A stretch of DNA of 64,000 nt from Megamerina dolium (lineage: Eukaryota; Arthropoda; Insecta; Diptera; Megamerinidae), in NCBI GenBank assembly GCA_963854835.1, contig OY978527.1, forward strand, positions 41,614,040 to 41,678,039, read 5' to 3'. The translations under genes and the position numbers were made by a program. This document shows, one piece after another, positions 60,413 through 64,000 of this stretch. The notes below the pieces were generated by a model. It searched no databases. It had not been told where the DNA came from and saw only the letters and a list, made by a program, of their open reading frames with translations. The stretch's first letter is position 1; every line of letters begins with the position of its first letter.

Positions 60413-61668
60413 AAGCGTGATCCATTTCGAGGTTCCCTACTTTTTTAAAGAAAAAAACACAGAAAATTCAAATTGAATGGGGAATGTTTATTATCATTTG
60501 AAAGAACATTCTTTGGCATTTATTTTTTGAAGATTATGTCTTTCAAATGTTGGCCGCGGCTACGTCTCAGATGGTTCATCCGTTGAGTCCAATTTTCGAT
60601 GACTCGTTCGAGCATTTCGACTGGTAACTGGCGAATGACACGCGTGATGTTTTGCTCCAAGGCCTGAATCGAAGCGGGTTTGTCCGCATAAACTTTAGAT
60701 TTTACATATCCCCACAGGAAAAAGTCTAACGGTGTGATATCACACGATCTTGGTGGCCAATCGACCGGCCCAAAATGTGAAATTATCTGCTCACCGAAGT
60801 GTTCTCTCAATAAATCCATTGATTGATGCGATGTGTGGGAAGTGGCACCGTCTTGTTGAAACCAAATGTCGCCGAGATCACGAGCTTCAATTTCAGGCAT
60901 CAAATAGTCGGATATCATGGCACGATAACGGTTGCCATTGACGATTACGTTCTCACCGGCATCATTTTTGAAGAAATATGGACCGATGATTCCACCGGCC
61001 CACAAACCACACCAAACCGTTGTTTTTTCTGGATGAAGTGGCAGCTGTTGAATCTCTTCAGGTTGCTCTTCGTCCCAAATGCGGCAATTTTGCTTGTTTA
61101 CATACCCATTGAGCCAGAAATGGGCCTTATCGCTTCTTGGAACTTTTCAAGAGCCCATAGAGCAAAGCGATGTCGCTTGGGAAGCTGCACAAGCTGTATT
61201 TTGTACGCTTTCAATTTAAGATCTCGACGTAAAATGCGCCAAGTCGTTCCATACATCAGTTCGAGTTGCTGCGAACGGCGCCGAATCGACTCTCCACGGT
61301 CTTCGTGTACACTCTCAGCTACGGCCGCTATATTTTCTTAACTGCGTGCTGGACATGGTCTATTCGGTCGAATATTATCCAATAATGAATGCTGGGTCTC
61401 AAGATGGGTGATGGTTTTGGGTATAGTACGCTCAGTAGGCCGATTATGTTGACCATAAGTTGAGCGAAGTGCACGGAACACATTCCTCACAGAACGTGAA
61501 TTTTCGTAATAAAGTTGAACGATTTGTAAACGTTTTTCATTAGTAAGTCTTTCCATGATGAAATGCCAAACAATACTAAACAAAAATAACATGACAGCAT
61601 GGCACGCCTCACACGTGATCTGTCAAAAAAAGGCTATTGTAAAAAGTATGTCTCCTTGGATCACCCAA
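60413..61668 (-). mobile_element. DD41D (rosa-like) mariner-superfamily element with broken transposase
   Basis: A 1,256-bp element. Its ends AAGCGTGATCCA and, reversed, TTGGGTGATCCA are similar inverted repeats next to TA (60,411-60,412 and 61,669-61,670). The transposase reads on the minus strand from about 61,580 (MERLTNEKRLQIVQLYYENS), through ENIAAVAESVHEDRG and VWCGLWAGGIIGPYFF to the end HLKDIIFKK at 60,520. The second Asp is in WFQQDGATSH and the third in CDITPLDFFLWG, with 41 residues between, hence DD41D. Defects: an in-frame TAA before ENIAAV, and a deletion with frameshift just before AHFWLNGY that removes the first catalytic Asp. Confidence 0.92.
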
Positions 61669-62943
61669 TATTTTCATCAAATGATTGTTTAATTTCATGA
61701 GTGATATAAATCGTACTAAAATCACACCTGCCTTCTATAAAGGTTTCAGACAAAACTTGGTGCATGAAGTTAGTGAAGTTAGTTAGTTAGTGAAGTAAGT
61801 GACTGTCTGTCTGCTTCAGTATTACCAAATTTAAAAATTGTTTATTTTTGACAGATTTGCAGACATTGTAAAGTTTCAATTTATTTCTTGATAAATTATT
61901 TTATATAAATCTAGTACTTTAACATTTTAAAAATGAAATAAAAATTTAATTCATTTCAGTACCTACATATATTGGCATATTCATATAAGTTCCAAAACAG
62001 AAACCACTACCAGCAATTACAGAACCACACTTTTGGTTATAAAACCAGTATCATTTCGAAACTAAATGCACTGAATACAAAAAACTGCTTACATTTATTT
62101 AACAAGAACGAAGCGAAAGTGTCATTTATGCGATACTATCTAAATGTGTTAATGCAATAGTGCTTGTAGACTCACTTAAGTACACAAGCACAACAAATAA
62201 TTCCATTTTATTGTATACGAACATACAAATACAAGTATACAGAGAAAAAAATAAATAAATTTACAGAAAGTATATAGTTACATACTTGTACGTATGTGAA
62301 AATTTCTTATACGTTTTACATGTAAAATAAGAATAGATATATGCGCTCTTATCTCTTGGCTATTTGGCGTTCATTTTCCTTTATATTATTTTTCATTTTC
62401 ATTGCAATATTGGAAAATACGAAAGTTTACTTTGTAAACAGAATAGAAAATAAATAGCCAGTATATTTCTATTAGTTAAGTACAAAAGTTCGGCCCATTT
62501 TGAGTGGAAAAAAATTAAAGAAAAAAAAATTAATATTTTACTCGATCAAGAAGGATCTAAGCGTTTTACATAGGTTAAATAGTTAAGAAATAGTACAAAG
62601 TGAAAGTTCTCCGGTTTACATACAATATATTATTGGCCTCTGTACTTACCGAATTTCAGCGATTTCTGTTTGAATTTAATTCACATTATTGGGAACAATA
62701 TTACATTAGTTTAAATGCTTATTCACCATTATATCATGACCTGTTAAATACAAACATACATATACTAAAAACTAACAAGTCCGATAACCCTTGGTTCGTC
62801 TTGTTTTAAGTGTTAAAAGTGGACTACATAAGAAGGGCTAGATGATTACAAATGTCAGGACTCCGGTGGCATCACTTTTTCCGAATTCAGAAACTTTTTC
62901 GTGGCGAATTTACAACAATTCACCACCAGCAACCTCAGCGTGC
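61669..62943. other. AT-rich stretch with one weak exon candidate
   Basis: A TTCATTTCAG acceptor at 61,950-61,959 is followed by a frame open for 66 codons from TAC CTA CAT to the TAG at 62,158. The peptide matches nothing I know and has no strong codon bias. I regard it as possible but unproven and do not call a gene. No other feature is supported here. Confidence 0.35.
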
Positions 62944-63283
62944 CGAGGGTGCCGTAGCTCAATGGTTAGTGTGTTGGCCTTCTGATCTGTAGGTCGTGGT
63001 TCAATCCCCGGCTGATGCATAACAAATTCAATATCGAAACGATTTTTCTTTCGAACGGTACCCACCTGTCATGAAAAAGCTCCTAAAAAAACTCTGTGAC
63101 AGATCTAGGAAAAAGTGATGTCACAAGGGTTCTGCCGTTCGGAACCGACTAAAATAAGTGGTTCGCTTCTAATACTGTCCAAAAATTTAACACGCACAAC
63201 AGTAATGGAAAGAGAAGCTCGGCCAATGAGCCCTTCGGGGCTTTAAGTGCCACATGTTTATTTTTTTTTTAACCTCAGCGTGC
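62931..63283 (+). mobile_element. tRNA-derived SINE with perfect 13-bp target duplication
   Basis: AACCTCAGCGTGC at 62,931-62,943 is repeated exactly at 63,271-63,283, flanking the element. Inside: A box TAGCTCAATGG (62,955-62,965), B box GGTTCAATCCC (62,998-63,008), GGTACCCACCTGTC followed by a small deletion, GTGATGTCACAAGGGTTCTG, ACGCACAACAG, GCCCTTCGGGGC, and the 3' end GTGCCACATGTTTATTTTTT. This copy defines the family's boundaries and shows retrotransposition. Confidence 0.93.
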
Positions 63284-64000
63284 TAAAATTCCTTCTATCA
63301 AACAATATGCAGCCTTCGTAGCTAAAATGTTCACTTTTGCGATATAATGTCAAATCTGGGACGAACTTTTATGCATGTCTACATATACAGTATATATTAC
63401 ATACCATATGGACGTTATTCATTTTATACTTTGGTATTAGAATGTAATTGAAAAATAAAATTTTTTAAGTGCAAAAGCATTAATATTTTTATCTTGCCTT
63501 CTTGTAATTTTTATATTGTGCATAGTATGTGGGTGTTATGTTTATTTATTTATTTATTTTTTTTTCTCATTTATGCATTTATACATGAACTTACCTACAG
63601 ATATAGAATTTAAAGAATATAAGTTATTTTCTAATGCTTTTGTAATTTATCCGAACTCGTGTCCACTGTGTGTGTACTTACATTTACTGAATGTGTCATT
63701 TATCCTCTTACAAGGAAATAAAACTAAGTGCGGAGAATAAAATCATGCTGTGATACGAGGAACTCTACAGGATACTAAAATAAATTGAATATGAATTTAA
63801 GCCACTACTCATAAATGTTTGTAGATATTATTATTATCATTGCTTAAAGTGAAATGATAAATATGTGCCAGTGGCTGATAATAATTGAAAACACTTAAAG
63901 ATTTATATAATTCAAAAATCTTTGGCAATCCTCGTTTTTGTCATTTGTCATTCTATTTTTTTACCATAACAACTGGGTATCGATTATGGTCCCAAATAAA
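63284..64000. other. Non-coding end of the window
   Basis: AT-rich sequence with T-rich tracts; a 74-codon open frame at 63,516 is low-complexity in its 5' part and lacks splice or homology support. Nothing further is supported. Confidence 0.45.

Noticed and set aside
60823..61341. 172-codon open frame on +
   Set aside because: It is antisense to the DD41D transposase on the minus strand, whose motifs (GGIIGPYFF, QQDGATSH) are clear.
62950..63015. tRNA gene
   Set aside because: A and B boxes are present, but no acceptor stem pairs, and the same head occurs in several SINE copies.

Overview
The window reads as nuclear DNA of a higher fly (Diptera: Brachycera). It is AT-rich, with short spliced exons using GTAAGT/GTATGT donors, TCAGT-type initiators and dense simple repeats. 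The gene families (pickpocket channel, annexin B11 type, Traf-like) fit a fly. The mobile-element load includes a DD41D 'rosa'-type mariner relative, a group I know from fruit flies of the genus Ceratitis. A tephritid is my best guess, by inference only.

Layout. 1-3.3 kb: intergenic, with an ATC microsatellite and a four-copy tandem repeat of about 267 bp. 3.4-13.0 kb: two tandem gamma-glutamyltransferase (GGT) genes on the + strand, the first with a long Ser/Thr/Asn-rich stalk. A mariner copy sits between them, exactly at the 5' edge of the second gene. 13.2-15.5 kb: a complete nine-exon DEG/ENaC (pickpocket) channel gene on +. 15.6-24.6 kb: non-coding, with repeats. 24.7-35.1 kb: an annexin gene of AnxB11 type on +, with a four-codon first coding exon, a Gln/His/Pro-rich N-terminal exon, an acidic exon and the four-repeat core. 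35.9-39.4 kb: a Traf-like gene on -, tail to tail with the annexin gene. 39.4-64 kb: gene-poor, holding mariner, DD41D, jockey-like LINE, SINE and internally repetitive element copies, often nested. The one non-transposon coding signal there is an orphan exon at 53,397-53,510 on +, probably an internal exon of a gene with long introns.

Functional reading. The two GGTs are predicted type II membrane ectoenzymes that cleave extracellular gamma-glutamyl compounds such as glutathione. The ppk gene encodes a cation-channel subunit. The annexin is a calcium-dependent membrane binder. The Traf-like protein is a RING-less adaptor. No operon-like relation links them, except that the GGT pair is a tandem duplication with very tight spacing.

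Most notable for follow-up: the mariner insertion in the leader or first coding exon of the second GGT; active-site substitutions in both GGTs; an element with 3 versus 4 internal units of about 299 bp, each with GGGCGTGG boxes; a tRNA-derived SINE with a perfect 13-bp target duplication; a mariner split by two SINEs; a tandem array of hairpin units at 32.3 kb; and the orphan exon at 53.4 kb. All gene models were spliced by eye from reading-frame continuity and homology memory, with no transcripts.
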